Below, piece after piece: positions 1-9,468 of a stretch of 27,406 nt of DNA (position 1 is the stretch's first letter; each line of letters begins with the position of its first letter). Below the pieces are notes generated by a model. It did no database searches. It saw nothing but the letters and a program-made list of their open reading frames with translations, and was not told the origin of the DNA. A program made the position numbers and the translations under genes. The stretch is from IMG/VR virus record IMGVR_UViG_3300008113_001525, positions 1 to 27,406 of that record; one strand, given 5' to 3'. Origin of the DNA: a virus.

Positions 1-1
1 G

Positions 2-64
2 CCTGCTCAAGAAGCTTACCGGCATAACCCATCGTGGGTAGATCAAGCAAACCAACAGCTGCGG
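2..64 (+). other. Out-of-frame 5' coding fragment of the giant polyvalent protein
   Basis: The frame beginning at base 2 is open from the window edge and reads like real protein (EAYRHNPSWVDQANQ). The frame of the long downstream gene has a TAA at 25-27 and only becomes protein-like (AAALQNPSTIL) from about base 60. The coding signal therefore seems to jump frame between about 50 and 66. I infer that the giant gene continues upstream of the window and is interrupted by a single indel, either a real mutation or a sequencing/assembly error near an edge. Confidence 0.45.
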
Positions 65-3000
65 CTGCCCTTCAGAATCCAAGCACAATCCTTACGACTG
101 CTGGTGAGTCATTGCCGCAAATGCTTGGCGGTGCTGGTATTGCTCGAGGCTTATTGCAGGTAGCTCCTAAAATTGGCGCTGTAGCAGCTGGTGCCGCAGG
201 CGAAGGTTTGATTGGTGCTGGCGCGGCTGCAGAGCAAATGCGTCAGGAATCCAAAGACAAGTTGTTGTCTGGTAAGCAAGTTATATCTGCCGTTGGTTCT
301 GGCGTTGGTACAGCGGCGTTTGGTGCGGCTGGCGGTAAGCTGGCTAACAAGCTTGGCCTTGATGACATTGATACATTGTTGGCTGGTGGTGCAAGCCAAG
401 CCGCCGGACAAGCCAAGCAAGGCGTTGGCAAATCAGTAAGAGACTTTGCTCTAAAAGCTACGGGCTCTGGTATCTCTGAGGGTGTGTTTGAAGAGTTACC
501 ACAGTCAGCGCAAGAGCAGATGTGGATGAACTACGCCATGGACAGGCCACTCATGGATGGCGTTGCTGAAGCATCCGCCATGGGCATGTTGGCCGGTGTG
601 GGCATGGGTGCGTTTGGTGGTGGTATTGGTAGCCTTCGTAAGACTGGCCAAGCACCAAGCGGCCTTGAGAGCTTGCTTGCAGAGAACAAACAAATACTTG
701 GAGTTCCCCCAGATGAAGGAGCTCCCGCTGGTATAGCACCAGCACCAACAACTCCTCCGTCCACTAGCCCAGTTGTCGGCACCATGACAGTTGATGTTGA
801 TGGAAAGCCTGTTACTAAAGTCACTCGACAGGACGGCAGTGTAGACATTGATGGTGTGCAAGTTACACCGCCAACTGCAGTCGCAGAACCAGTAGTTACT
901 GAGCAGCCACCAAGCACTGAGTTAATTCAGCAAGTTTTGGATGAAAGCCAAGACACAGGTCAGATGATGGGTGAGCTTGAGGGTAAACCCGTAGAGCCAA
1001 CTGTACAAACTCCTGAAGCACCTGTAGTAACTGGTGGTCCAACCGCGCCTGTAGTAGTCAAGCCAAAGCAGCCTACGCCTCAAGTCTTTGAAAAATCTAA
1101 TCAGTTGATGAACGATGAGGTTGCAAAAATTGATTCTGCAGAAAGACTGGCTGTTGAGTATTCAAACATCAGGCAAAGAAAGAACCCTCTTTCAGTTAAT
1201 ACGCAAGCAGATCCTGTTGCCATGCAAGGAGCTTTCCTTGAAAGGCTTGCAGACAATCAACCAGAAAAAGCGGCTGAGTATGCAGCAGAGTTGCAGGCCA
1301 ATGCTGATAAGTACTCTGACTTGTCAGGCATTTCACCCGATTCCGTAAAAGCAATAGCCTCACGAATTACTCAACGCCTTGCATTTAATCAAGAGAAAAC
1401 TGGTAAAGCCCCTGAAGTTACAGGCGGTCCTGCAGCTCCAGAAGCGCCAGCCATCTATAACAATGTTACAGAGCCGTTCGTAACTAACAGGCGTGTTGTT
1501 GTTGTTAAAGAGGTTAACGGCGTTAAGGTTCCGTTCTATATCAGCACTGGTAGTGGCGGTAAAAAGAATGTGCCTACAGGCCAGTGGTATCCATACTTTG
1601 GTAACGGCCCAGATGGTTGGTTCAATAAGGGCAGTGAAGAAGACATCAACAACTTCTATAACTCGCCCGAACTAAAGGCGGCTGCGGATGAGCTGAACAC
1701 CACCATTGGAGACATTCGTTCTCAAATGGGTCAACTGCCCACTGCACAGGCGCTAGGTATAAACCCTAATGAAGGGTTATCTCCTGCAGCCAATGGTGAC
1801 GCAAAGGCCGTTGAGAACATTCGCAATACGATTGACAGGATTACCAAGGGTAGGACTGTAGAGAAGACTCCAGAGGCACCGGTCGAAGAGAAGCCACCAG
1901 AGGAAAAGCCCGTTGATGTTGTTGAACAGCCAGCCGAGGAAGCGCCAGCGGAAGAAAAACCCGCAGAAGAAAAGCCTGCTGAAGAGATACCTACAGAAGA
2001 ATTAGTAAAGCCTGCAGAGGAGAAGCCTGCTGAAGGTGAACCCAAGCCTACAGGCGGTCCATCTGCGCCCGCTGGAGGCCCGTCTGAGCCTACTGGTGAA
2101 GCCCCTACTGGTGGTGCTAAAGAGCCCAAGCCACCCAAGGTAAAGCTTACTGAAGAAGAGAAGACTAAAGCTGCTGAAGAAAAAGCCAAAGCTGAAGAAG
2201 AGAAGAAAGCCGCTGACGAGCAAAAGAAAAAGCTCGAGGAATTTAACAAGCAGCCCATGAAGGTTGCTATGGAAGATGGCAATGCTGATCAGGTTTCAAC
2301 TTTACTGTACGGCAACGCTGTAGCAGAAGACCTTTTCCCAATCATCTTCCCCGCAGAAGGTCTGTTGCGTATTCCTGTGGACTTGCCAAATGTTTCTAAG
2401 ATTGAAGAGGCATTAACTAAGTTTGGCTTCCGCATTACTGATCGTTCTATCCCTTCTGCTACGGATGATCCATCCTACACAGGCCCAGAGCGCGTCACTA
2501 TATCAGCGTTATACAAGCCTGAAAAAATAAGTATTCAAGGTGGTGGTGCTGAGTTTGTAAAGAACCGCAAAGGTAAAGTCACAGCACCCCCAGCTCCTAA
2601 AGACGCTACAGACAGCCAGATTTCTAAGATGTTGGCGGCTGTTGCCAAGGACACGCTACTTGACATTGACTCAAACAAAGACAATTCGTTTGGCGCAATG
2701 ATGTACAAAGAGGGCATCGTTAGTTACATCATGTCGCCGACTGACTACATGTTGAAAGCTTTGAAAGAAGCTAGAACTGTTCGTGTATCAGATAGAACTG
2801 GTGGCCGACAAGCCATTAAGATGGCTCTGGAAGAGGGTAAGCAAGAGGAAGTGCAAAAGCTCCTTCAGAGTTATGTTGATGCACTCCAAGGCTTACAGGC
2901 AATTTTTGACGCGCATGGCCGTATTGGTAATTTAGATCTTGCGTTAAAAGAAAAGTACATTAAAGATGCAGACGCCTCCGCTTCGTTTGCAAAGTACACC

Positions 3001-6000
3001 CAAGATGGATTAGATTTACGTAACAAGATAGAAGCCAATAACATAAGCGCACTCTTTAACAAGATGTTCCAATTGTTTGGTGCTAACGAAGATTCAACCG
3101 ATCAAACCAATCGCGTTGTTAAGAAAGAAACCGAAGTACCACCAGAGTTAGGCAACATTGTTCGCCGTGGTATGCGTGACCACCGACAAGGGCGTGACGT
3201 TGATACAAATGATTTTGTAACTACGTTTGGGTTCTTCCCGGGCGGTATTGACTTTGGTAACTGGGTTAACCAGACTGAGCGAGCTGCTCACCTTAACGCT
3301 ATCTATGACGCCATGTATGACTTGGCGGATGTCTCTGGTATCAATCCAAAGATGTTGGGCTTGGGCGAGAAGCTCAAGATGGCCATCGGAGCGCAAGGTC
3401 GTGGCGGCAAAACTGCAGCTCATTACTATCCCAAGCTTAACGAGATCAACCTAACCAAAACCAAAGGTGATGGATCACTTGGACATGAGTGGCAGCACGG
3501 TTTAGATTGGAACCTTCAACAAACGCCAAACGGCAAGTTGTTAATGTCGGGCACAGTCTCGCGTCTTAAGAAACAGATTGAGATTGAGACAGTAGAGAAC
3601 TACTTAAAGGGTGTTTTGCGTGATACAGCTGGTAGCACAGACAACCGCAATCTTCCTCCAAAGAAAGCATTCTTTGCGGCCATCTCAAATCAAGGCTACT
3701 GGGGTACAGCCCCTGTTATCAGAGATTCAGACAAGCAAACGCAATACTTTAAAGACGCACAGCAGTTAGACCAAGATGAAGGCAGAGAGCCACGTTACTG
3801 GGGCACAGACGTAGAGCTGTTGTCTCGCGCGTTTGAGGCTATGCTGTTTGACGCATCTAAAGGTGGTAGCCCATACCTTGTGGGTCCTTCGGTTGCTGAT
3901 GGATACATTACCAAAAAGAATGGTTATGGCGGCACCATTTACCCACTAGGTAAAGAGCGTCCAAAGCTCAATGAAGTTTATAAGCAGATGCTTACTCAGA
4001 TTGACCCAGAGACTCTGGCAGTCAAGACCTACAAGATGGACACCAAGATTGTCGAAATTGAAGATCTGGGTTATGCAGTCCTAGACCAATACAACTTGGA
4101 TTCAGGTACGTCTGGTGGTTTGGTTTGGTTTAAAACTGAAGACGAAGCCAAACGTACTAAAGCAGCGCGTGATGGCCAAGAGCGAGTCTTGACGCCAACT
4201 GACATGCAGATGAGCAAGGTCAACCAGCACATCATTGACATGGCCAAGCGTATTGACGTCATCATGGAAGAGATGGGTCTGTTCAAGTGGCCTGAGATTA
4301 AGAACGGCTCAATGGCTGAGTCCATGTTCTATCACATGCGTCAGGGCTGGTGGCCAAAGAACAACCGTGAACTGGCTGAGTACGGCATTAAAGCTTACTT
4401 ACAGAATCCAGAGTTGCTTGGCTTTAACCCAGCTAAAGACCAACGTGAGATTGAAAGATACAAGATTGCTGACTTTGAGGGTGATCGTGTTAAGCTTAAG
4501 CAAACTCAGGAAGACTTTGAGGCAGCAGCTACACGCTACATCAGCCAAGTCATTACTGACATGCGAGCGCAGGGCTCAGATACAAAAGCCATCTACGAAT
4601 ACATCGTTAACCTGTATCAGAACCAACCCACGCTGGACGTTCAGTCTGTACTGAGCAAGAGCAACAACGCCTACTCTACGCCGCTGCCTATTGGCTTCTT
4701 AGCAGGTATGCTGGCGCGTGTTAAGTCCACTACAACAGTGTTAGACCCAACAGGTGGTAACGGCATGTTGGTGGTGGCGGCTAACCCACAGAATGTCACA
4801 ACGATAGAGTTAGACCCACACCGTGCAGAGAACATGCGTTTGATGCAAATCGGTAACGTGATTGATGGTGATGCGTTTGAGAAATTAAAAGACCTAAGAG
4901 ATCAAGAGGTTGATGTTGTCTTGGCAAATCCTCCGTTTGGAGCTTTGTCTACGCCTGATAACGTCCCGTCTTGGAATGGCCAGAACTATAAGATTGGTAC
5001 GCTTGATCAAGCGATTGCTGCCAAGTCTTTGCGCGCCATGGCTAACGATGGCCGTGCTGTCTTGATCCTTGGAGCTCACCCCAAGCCCGGAACAATTACA
5101 TCCACAGATCGGGTGTTCTTGAACTGGTTATATGGCAACTATAACGTAGCGGATCACTATGAAATTGCTGGTGGCTTATATCGTAAACAAGGCGCGAATT
5201 GGCCGTTGCGCGTCTTAGTTATTGCCGGCAGAAACCAAACGGACAACGTTTATCCAATTGACTCAACAGTTGATCGGATAACTACATTTGATGAACTTTG
5301 GAGCAGATATGTTCAAACCAGTGATCGTAGCGAACAAGTCGTGGTGGGTACCGGAAAAAAACAGCCAGCGACTGGCGGTGCCGATCAACCAGCCGGAGGA
5401 GTACCAACAAGCGGTGAGGTGGAAGATGGAGGCACTGGCGCAGGAGTGGGGACTACAGAGGGCAGTGGAGTCGGCGAACAACTACCTAAAACAGGACGGG
5501 GCGCTGGAACTACCGCTGGCGGAGGACGAGGAACAGCTGGTGGAGCTGGTACTACTGAACAGCAGCCGGATAGCGGAAAAGGTAAACGAGGGGGACCCAG
5601 CGGTGTCGAAGCCGGCGGAGCCCAAACTGGCGGAGTTAGCGGCGAAGGATCAGGAGGTGAACTGGGAGGACTTTCTGACCTAGACCTAGACAACATCTTT
5701 GATGATTTAGGTAAGCCAGAGAAAGTTAAAGGCGGTCCACGCGCACCCAAAGGTCCAACCAAAGGCGCACCAAGAGCGCCCAAGGGTCCTGTAACCAAAG
5801 GTCCAACAGTCATTCCAAAAGAGTTGGAAGGATTGGGACTAGAGTCATTGTTGGATGAGTTGGACGCCGCGCTAAACGGTAGTGCTCCTGCAGTGCCTAA
5901 AGAAGTTACACCAGAAGACAGCCCAGAGCGCTTAGACAAGCAAGCCGCCGAAGCAATGGGTCGTATTGCCCAAGATACAAAGAACACCAGTGATGACAAC

Positions 6001-9000
6001 AACAGTGGTCAGTACTCACGCAAGGGTGATCAAGACTACGCCAACGTACAGCCAATCATTGAAAAAGTATGGAAAGCTGTCGGTGAAAAGATTACTGACG
6101 TAGCACAGCGCATTAAGCAGGTTTATGCGTTGCTAGTTGGCAAGTTTGGTGAACCCATCAAAGCACACTTACGCACGTTTGTGAATAGCTTACGCACCGT
6201 AATACAAAAGCGCCCAAAGAACCAGACCCCTGTTCAGTCTGAACCTATTGATACAGAGTCACGGGTTGTCTATCTTGGTAAGTCACGCTTTGCCAGCGAT
6301 GGTATTTACTTACCACGCGCACAGTCTCAGCATGCTTACTCTGCACTCGAGAACCTAGAAGCACAAGTTGGCAACATTGATGAGTTTGTTGCTAGTGAGC
6401 TGGGCTACCCATCGGTAGAGAAGATGGCCAAGGGACTGGCGGGCTATCAGATTGATGGCTTGGCTTTGGCCATTCAGGCTAACAAGCTTGGTAAAGGCTT
6501 CATCATTGGTGATGACACCGGCGTAGGTAAAGGCCGCGCAGCTGCTGCCATGATTGTCTGGGCTAAAAAGAACGGGAAGATCCCAATCTTTGTAACTGTT
6601 AATGATTCAATGTACACATCTATGTACGAAGATTTAATTAACATTGGACACGAAGAGTTCAAAATTGGCATGACCAATAACAACGCCATCATCCAGCGCA
6701 ATATGGGTGGTGGCAAGATTAAGACTGTATTTGAGAACAAAGGTAAGGCCGGTCCTGATTTGATGGCTTACATCAAGAAGAACGGTGAATTGCCAAAAGG
6801 CATGGACGTTTTGTTTACGGCCTACTCTCAATTGAACGGCGGAGCTGGCTCTCCTCAACGTCAAGACGCTATTGCATCTTTGGTTGCCCAAGGCAAAGCT
6901 GTTCTGATTATGGACGAAGCGCATAACGCAGCTGGCATCCCGTCTGATTCAGACTCTAGGGGTCAGAACGCATTCTTTATGTCATTGCTGACGGGCATAG
7001 ACTTGCTTGGCAAAGACGTTGAGACTCCAGAAGATTGGGTACCACCACCAGCGGTTTATTTGTCTGCTACGTTTGCAAAGCGCCCAGACAACATGCCTCT
7101 GTACATCCATACCAACTTGCGGTATGCGGCCAATACACCAGAAGAGTTGACCAACTTGTTTGGTAAAGGCGTTAAGACTGACGTCCTGCAACAGGTTTCC
7201 TCTGAGATGTTGGTAGAGTCTGGCTCCATGCTACGCCGCGAGAGATCGTATGAAGGCGTGAAGATGGACTTCGTCACAGACGATGCAAACGCACCACGCG
7301 ACATCCGTGAAGTTGACAAGGTTACAACCATTCTTAGAGCGTTGGTTAACGCTGACCGTGCTCTTAAAGAGTGGTCAAAGGATCCTTCTAATCAAGCTTT
7401 GATCATTAACACGCTTGGCCCACCCGGCTCCATGCTGGGTAAAGAAGGCCCGACTGCCTTTGCTGAAGCCAAAGGTAATCCATTCACCTCTGTAGTCCAC
7501 AACTACATTGGTACGCTACTGCTGTCTGCTAAGACTCAGACTGCCGTAGACATGGTGATCGACAAGATGAACAACGGCGAGAAGGTTGTTGTTGGTCTGC
7601 AGAATACCAATGGTAGTGCGCTAGATGACTTTGTTGCAAAGAACGGCATCAAGATAGGCGATGAGATCCCTAACTTTGGTTGGCAGACTTTGCTTCAGCG
7701 AGCGATTGATTCGACTAGAAAGATCACGCTGAAGTCTGCTACTGGGAATCCAAAAGACAACGTCAAGGTTGAGATCCCATACTCTTTGATGCCTCCATCA
7801 ATTAGGGCGGGCTACGACAATCTGGCAGACATGGTCAAGGACTTCCAGTCTGATTTGCCTGTGGCTCCTATTGACTACATGCGTACACAGCTTGAAGGCA
7901 AGTACGTGTGGACAGCTGACGGTAAGACTAACGTTGGTGATGCACCTCCGCCCGGAGTTAAAGCCAGACGTTTGGTGGTCAAAGAGATTACTGGCCGTAA
8001 CACAGCGGTAGATTACAGTGGCGATAAGCCCAAGTACATGGCTCTGAGCAATCCAGAGCGTACTGAGATGATCTCTTCATTCCAAAACGGTGAAGAGTCA
8101 GAGAACGGACCAATTGATGTATTGATCATTAACTCAGCTGGTGCGACTGGTATTTCGTTACACGCATCTACCGAAGCTTTTGATCAGCGTCCACGCCACA
8201 TGGTGGTGCTCCAGCCTCATGGAGACATTAGCGTATTCATTCAGTTGTTGGGTCGTATCCACCGCACTGGTCAGGTTGAGTGGCCTTCATTCACCATGTT
8301 GGCTACCGGCATTCCAGCCGAGCGCCGTATCTTGGCCATGCTTCGTAAAAAGTTGTCAAGCTTGAAGTCCAACACATCGGGTGGCTCTAGCAGTACCAAG
8401 GTGAACGGCGTTGATTTTATCAATAGGTATGGTGACGTTGCCACTGCCGAGTACCTGAACGAACATGCTGACATCCGTGCATTCTTAGCCCAGCAGTCAT
8501 TTGCAGATCCTGACGAAGCCGCCGGCTCTGACTTGGCTCACAAAGCCTCTGGTACAGCTGGCCTTTTGTCCTCCTCAGATCAGCAGGAGTTCTTTGACTC
8601 TATCGAAGCCAGTTACTTGGCCAATATTGAGCTGCGTAATGCTACAGGAACAAACGCTTTAGAGCGCCGTGTTCTGCCGCTTAACGCTGAGATGATCAAA
8701 GAGAACCTGATCGAGGAAGGCTTGGACAGCACCAACCCATTCTTGTCTGATGTGGTGATGGCTCAGTTCAATGTGGATGTGATTGGTTCAATCCCAACTC
8801 AGAAGAACATTGAAGACGATATTGCCCAAGCTTTGAATGGTCGTACAGCACAGCAAATTATTGAAGAGATTGATACCGATCTCAACACTATCTTTGTTGA
8901 AGTGCGTAACCAGATCATCTTAAAACAGCAAGCTTTGAGTGCGGCCATTGCTGCACCCGGTGCTACTGAAAAAGATATTGCAGAGTCAACAAAGCTAAAA

Positions 9001-9468
9001 GAAGCTTTAGACATGCAGTTTGCCACTCTTGGTGAGCGCAGAGAAAAGACTTTAGCCGCCTTGAGGAATCAGTTTGCCATCGGTACTGGCTTTGATTCAT
9101 TCATGATTAACAACGTGCCAGCAGCTGCTGTTGTGATCGGCGTTAAGGTGGACAAGTCAAGGATTGGTAAGTCAAAGACTGGCAACCCATACTCGCCTTC
9201 TAACTTCCAAGTCATCCTCAAGCGCAATATTCCAGAGGGTCGTGTTGCTCCTACGTTGGCTACCCTTGAAGGTCCAAGCATTGAACGTAGCATTCCAATG
9301 CGTAGACCTCCACTGGATGAGTGGTTTGCTCTGAAGTCAGTGACTGGCGGTCGCACTACTCGTTACATTGCGCTTGGTAACATCCTGAGAGCAGCTCAGT
9401 TGTTTGACAAAGATGGTGGAGAGATCGCCAAGTTCACCCTGCAGAATCAAACAGAGGAAGTTGCGTAA
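34..9468 (+). CDS. Giant polyvalent phage protein: membrane-type N-terminus, zincin-like module, N6-adenine methyltransferase and strawberry-notch helicase (DarB-like), 5'-incomplete
   Basis: 3144 codons are open. The GTG at 34 has no SD and is only the first start after an upstream stop, so the true N-terminus lies outside the window. Order of parts: residues about 10-210 are Gly/Ala-rich and hydrophobic, like phage ejection proteins; about 210-750 are Pro/Glu/Ala linkers with PAEEK-type repeats around a small domain (about 475-565); an FGNW...ERAAHLN segment (about 1064-1110) leads to HEWQH (1151-1155), like the LPD5/LPD1 modules of large polyvalent proteins. A methyltransferase follows with motif I LDPTGGNG (from 1570) and NPPF (1632-1635), then a Gly/Thr-rich linker (about 1755-1885). 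The helicase has GDDTGVGKGR (2159-2168), DEAH (2294-2297), SAT, GATGISLHA and QLLGRIHRTGQ (2737-2747), the strawberry-notch pattern. Methyltransferase plus this helicase is the DarB arrangement of phage P1, which protects injected DNA from type I restriction. The virion/anti-restriction role is inferred from that family. Confidence 0.85.
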   Translation: MGRSSKPTAAAALQNPSTILTTAGESLPQMLGGAGIARGLLQVAPKIGAVAAGAAGEGLIGAGAAAEQMRQESKDKLLSGKQVISAVGSGVGTAAFGAAGGKLANKLGLDDIDTLLAGGASQAAGQAKQGVGKSVRDFALKATGSGISEGVFEELPQSAQEQMWMNYAMDRPLMDGVAEASAMGMLAGVGMGAFGGGIGSLRKTGQAPSGLESLLAENKQILGVPPDEGAPAGIAPAPTTPPSTSPVVGTMTVDVDGKPVTKVTRQDGSVDIDGVQVTPPTAVAEPVVTEQPPSTELIQQVLDESQDTGQMMGELEGKPVEPTVQTPEAPVVTGGPTAPVVVKPKQPTPQVFEKSNQLMNDEVAKIDSAERLAVEYSNIRQRKNPLSVNTQADPVAMQGAFLERLADNQPEKAAEYAAELQANADKYSDLSGISPDSVKAIASRITQRLAFNQEKTGKAPEVTGGPAAPEAPAIYNNVTEPFVTNRRVVVVKEVNGVKVPFYISTGSGGKKNVPTGQWYPYFGNGPDGWFNKGSEEDINNFYNSPELKAAADELNTTIGDIRSQMGQLPTAQALGINPNEGLSPAANGDAKAVENIRNTIDRITKGRTVEKTPEAPVEEKPPEEKPVDVVEQPAEEAPAEEKPAEEKPAEEIPTEELVKPAEEKPAEGEPKPTGGPSAPAGGPSEPTGEAPTGGAKEPKPPKVKLTEEEKTKAAEEKAKAEEEKKAADEQKKKLEEFNKQPMKVAMEDGNADQVSTLLYGNAVAEDLFPIIFPAEGLLRIPVDLPNVSKIEEALTKFGFRITDRSIPSATDDPSYTGPERVTISALYKPEKISIQGGGAEFVKNRKGKVTAPPAPKDATDSQISKMLAAVAKDTLLDIDSNKDNSFGAMMYKEGIVSYIMSPTDYMLKALKEARTVRVSDRTGGRQAIKMALEEGKQEEVQKLLQSYVDALQGLQAIFDAHGRIGNLDLALKEKYIKDADASASFAKYTQDGLDLRNKIEANNISALFNKMFQLFGANEDSTDQTNRVVKKETEVPPELGNIVRRGMRDHRQGRDVDTNDFVTTFGFFPGGIDFGNWVNQTERAAHLNAIYDAMYDLADVSGINPKMLGLGEKLKMAIGAQGRGGKTAAHYYPKLNEINLTKTKGDGSLGHEWQHGLDWNLQQTPNGKLLMSGTVSRLKKQIEIETVENYLKGVLRDTAGSTDNRNLPPKKAFFAAISNQGYWGTAPVIRDSDKQTQYFKDAQQLDQDEGREPRYWGTDVELLSRAFEAMLFDASKGGSPYLVGPSVADGYITKKNGYGGTIYPLGKERPKLNEVYKQMLTQIDPETLAVKTYKMDTKIVEIEDLGYAVLDQYNLDSGTSGGLVWFKTEDEAKRTKAARDGQERVLTPTDMQMSKVNQHIIDMAKRIDVIMEEMGLFKWPEIKNGSMAESMFYHMRQGWWPKNNRELAEYGIKAYLQNPELLGFNPAKDQREIERYKIADFEGDRVKLKQTQEDFEAAATRYISQVITDMRAQGSDTKAIYEYIVNLYQNQPTLDVQSVLSKSNNAYSTPLPIGFLAGMLARVKSTTTVLDPTGGNGMLVVAANPQNVTTIELDPHRAENMRLMQIGNVIDGDAFEKLKDLRDQEVDVVLANPPFGALSTPDNVPSWNGQNYKIGTLDQAIAAKSLRAMANDGRAVLILGAHPKPGTITSTDRVFLNWLYGNYNVADHYEIAGGLYRKQGANWPLRVLVIAGRNQTDNVYPIDSTVDRITTFDELWSRYVQTSDRSEQVVVGTGKKQPATGGADQPAGGVPTSGEVEDGGTGAGVGTTEGSGVGEQLPKTGRGAGTTAGGGRGTAGGAGTTEQQPDSGKGKRGGPSGVEAGGAQTGGVSGEGSGGELGGLSDLDLDNIFDDLGKPEKVKGGPRAPKGPTKGAPRAPKGPVTKGPTVIPKELEGLGLESLLDELDAALNGSAPAVPKEVTPEDSPERLDKQAAEAMGRIAQDTKNTSDDNNSGQYSRKGDQDYANVQPIIEKVWKAVGEKITDVAQRIKQVYALLVGKFGEPIKAHLRTFVNSLRTVIQKRPKNQTPVQSEPIDTESRVVYLGKSRFASDGIYLPRAQSQHAYSALENLEAQVGNIDEFVASELGYPSVEKMAKGLAGYQIDGLALAIQANKLGKGFIIGDDTGVGKGRAAAAMIVWAKKNGKIPIFVTVNDSMYTSMYEDLINIGHEEFKIGMTNNNAIIQRNMGGGKIKTVFENKGKAGPDLMAYIKKNGELPKGMDVLFTAYSQLNGGAGSPQRQDAIASLVAQGKAVLIMDEAHNAAGIPSDSDSRGQNAFFMSLLTGIDLLGKDVETPEDWVPPPAVYLSATFAKRPDNMPLYIHTNLRYAANTPEELTNLFGKGVKTDVLQQVSSEMLVESGSMLRRERSYEGVKMDFVTDDANAPRDIREVDKVTTILRALVNADRALKEWSKDPSNQALIINTLGPPGSMLGKEGPTAFAEAKGNPFTSVVHNYIGTLLLSAKTQTAVDMVIDKMNNGEKVVVGLQNTNGSALDDFVAKNGIKIGDEIPNFGWQTLLQRAIDSTRKITLKSATGNPKDNVKVEIPYSLMPPSIRAGYDNLADMVKDFQSDLPVAPIDYMRTQLEGKYVWTADGKTNVGDAPPPGVKARRLVVKEITGRNTAVDYSGDKPKYMALSNPERTEMISSFQNGEESENGPIDVLIINSAGATGISLHASTEAFDQRPRHMVVLQPHGDISVFIQLLGRIHRTGQVEWPSFTMLATGIPAERRILAMLRKKLSSLKSNTSGGSSSTKVNGVDFINRYGDVATAEYLNEHADIRAFLAQQSFADPDEAAGSDLAHKASGTAGLLSSSDQQEFFDSIEASYLANIELRNATGTNALERRVLPLNAEMIKENLIEEGLDSTNPFLSDVVMAQFNVDVIGSIPTQKNIEDDIAQALNGRTAQQIIEEIDTDLNTIFVEVRNQIILKQQALSAAIAAPGATEKDIAESTKLKEALDMQFATLGERREKTLAALRNQFAIGTGFDSFMINNVPAAAVVIGVKVDKSRIGKSKTGNPYSPSNFQVILKRNIPEGRVAPTLATLEGPSIERSIPMRRPPLDEWFALKSVTGGRTTRYIALGNILRAAQLFDKDGGEIAKFTLQNQTEEVA

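Noticed and set aside
1731-2282. 183-codon minus-strand ORF with repeated SSAGFSSAG
   Set aside because: Its repeats simply mirror the PAEEKPAEE repeats of the sense protein; no start signal.
5385-6002. 205-codon minus-strand ORF opposite the giant gene
   Set aside because: Pro/Ser/Leu low-complexity product that is the mirror image of the Gly/Pro-rich linker; a typical shadow frame.
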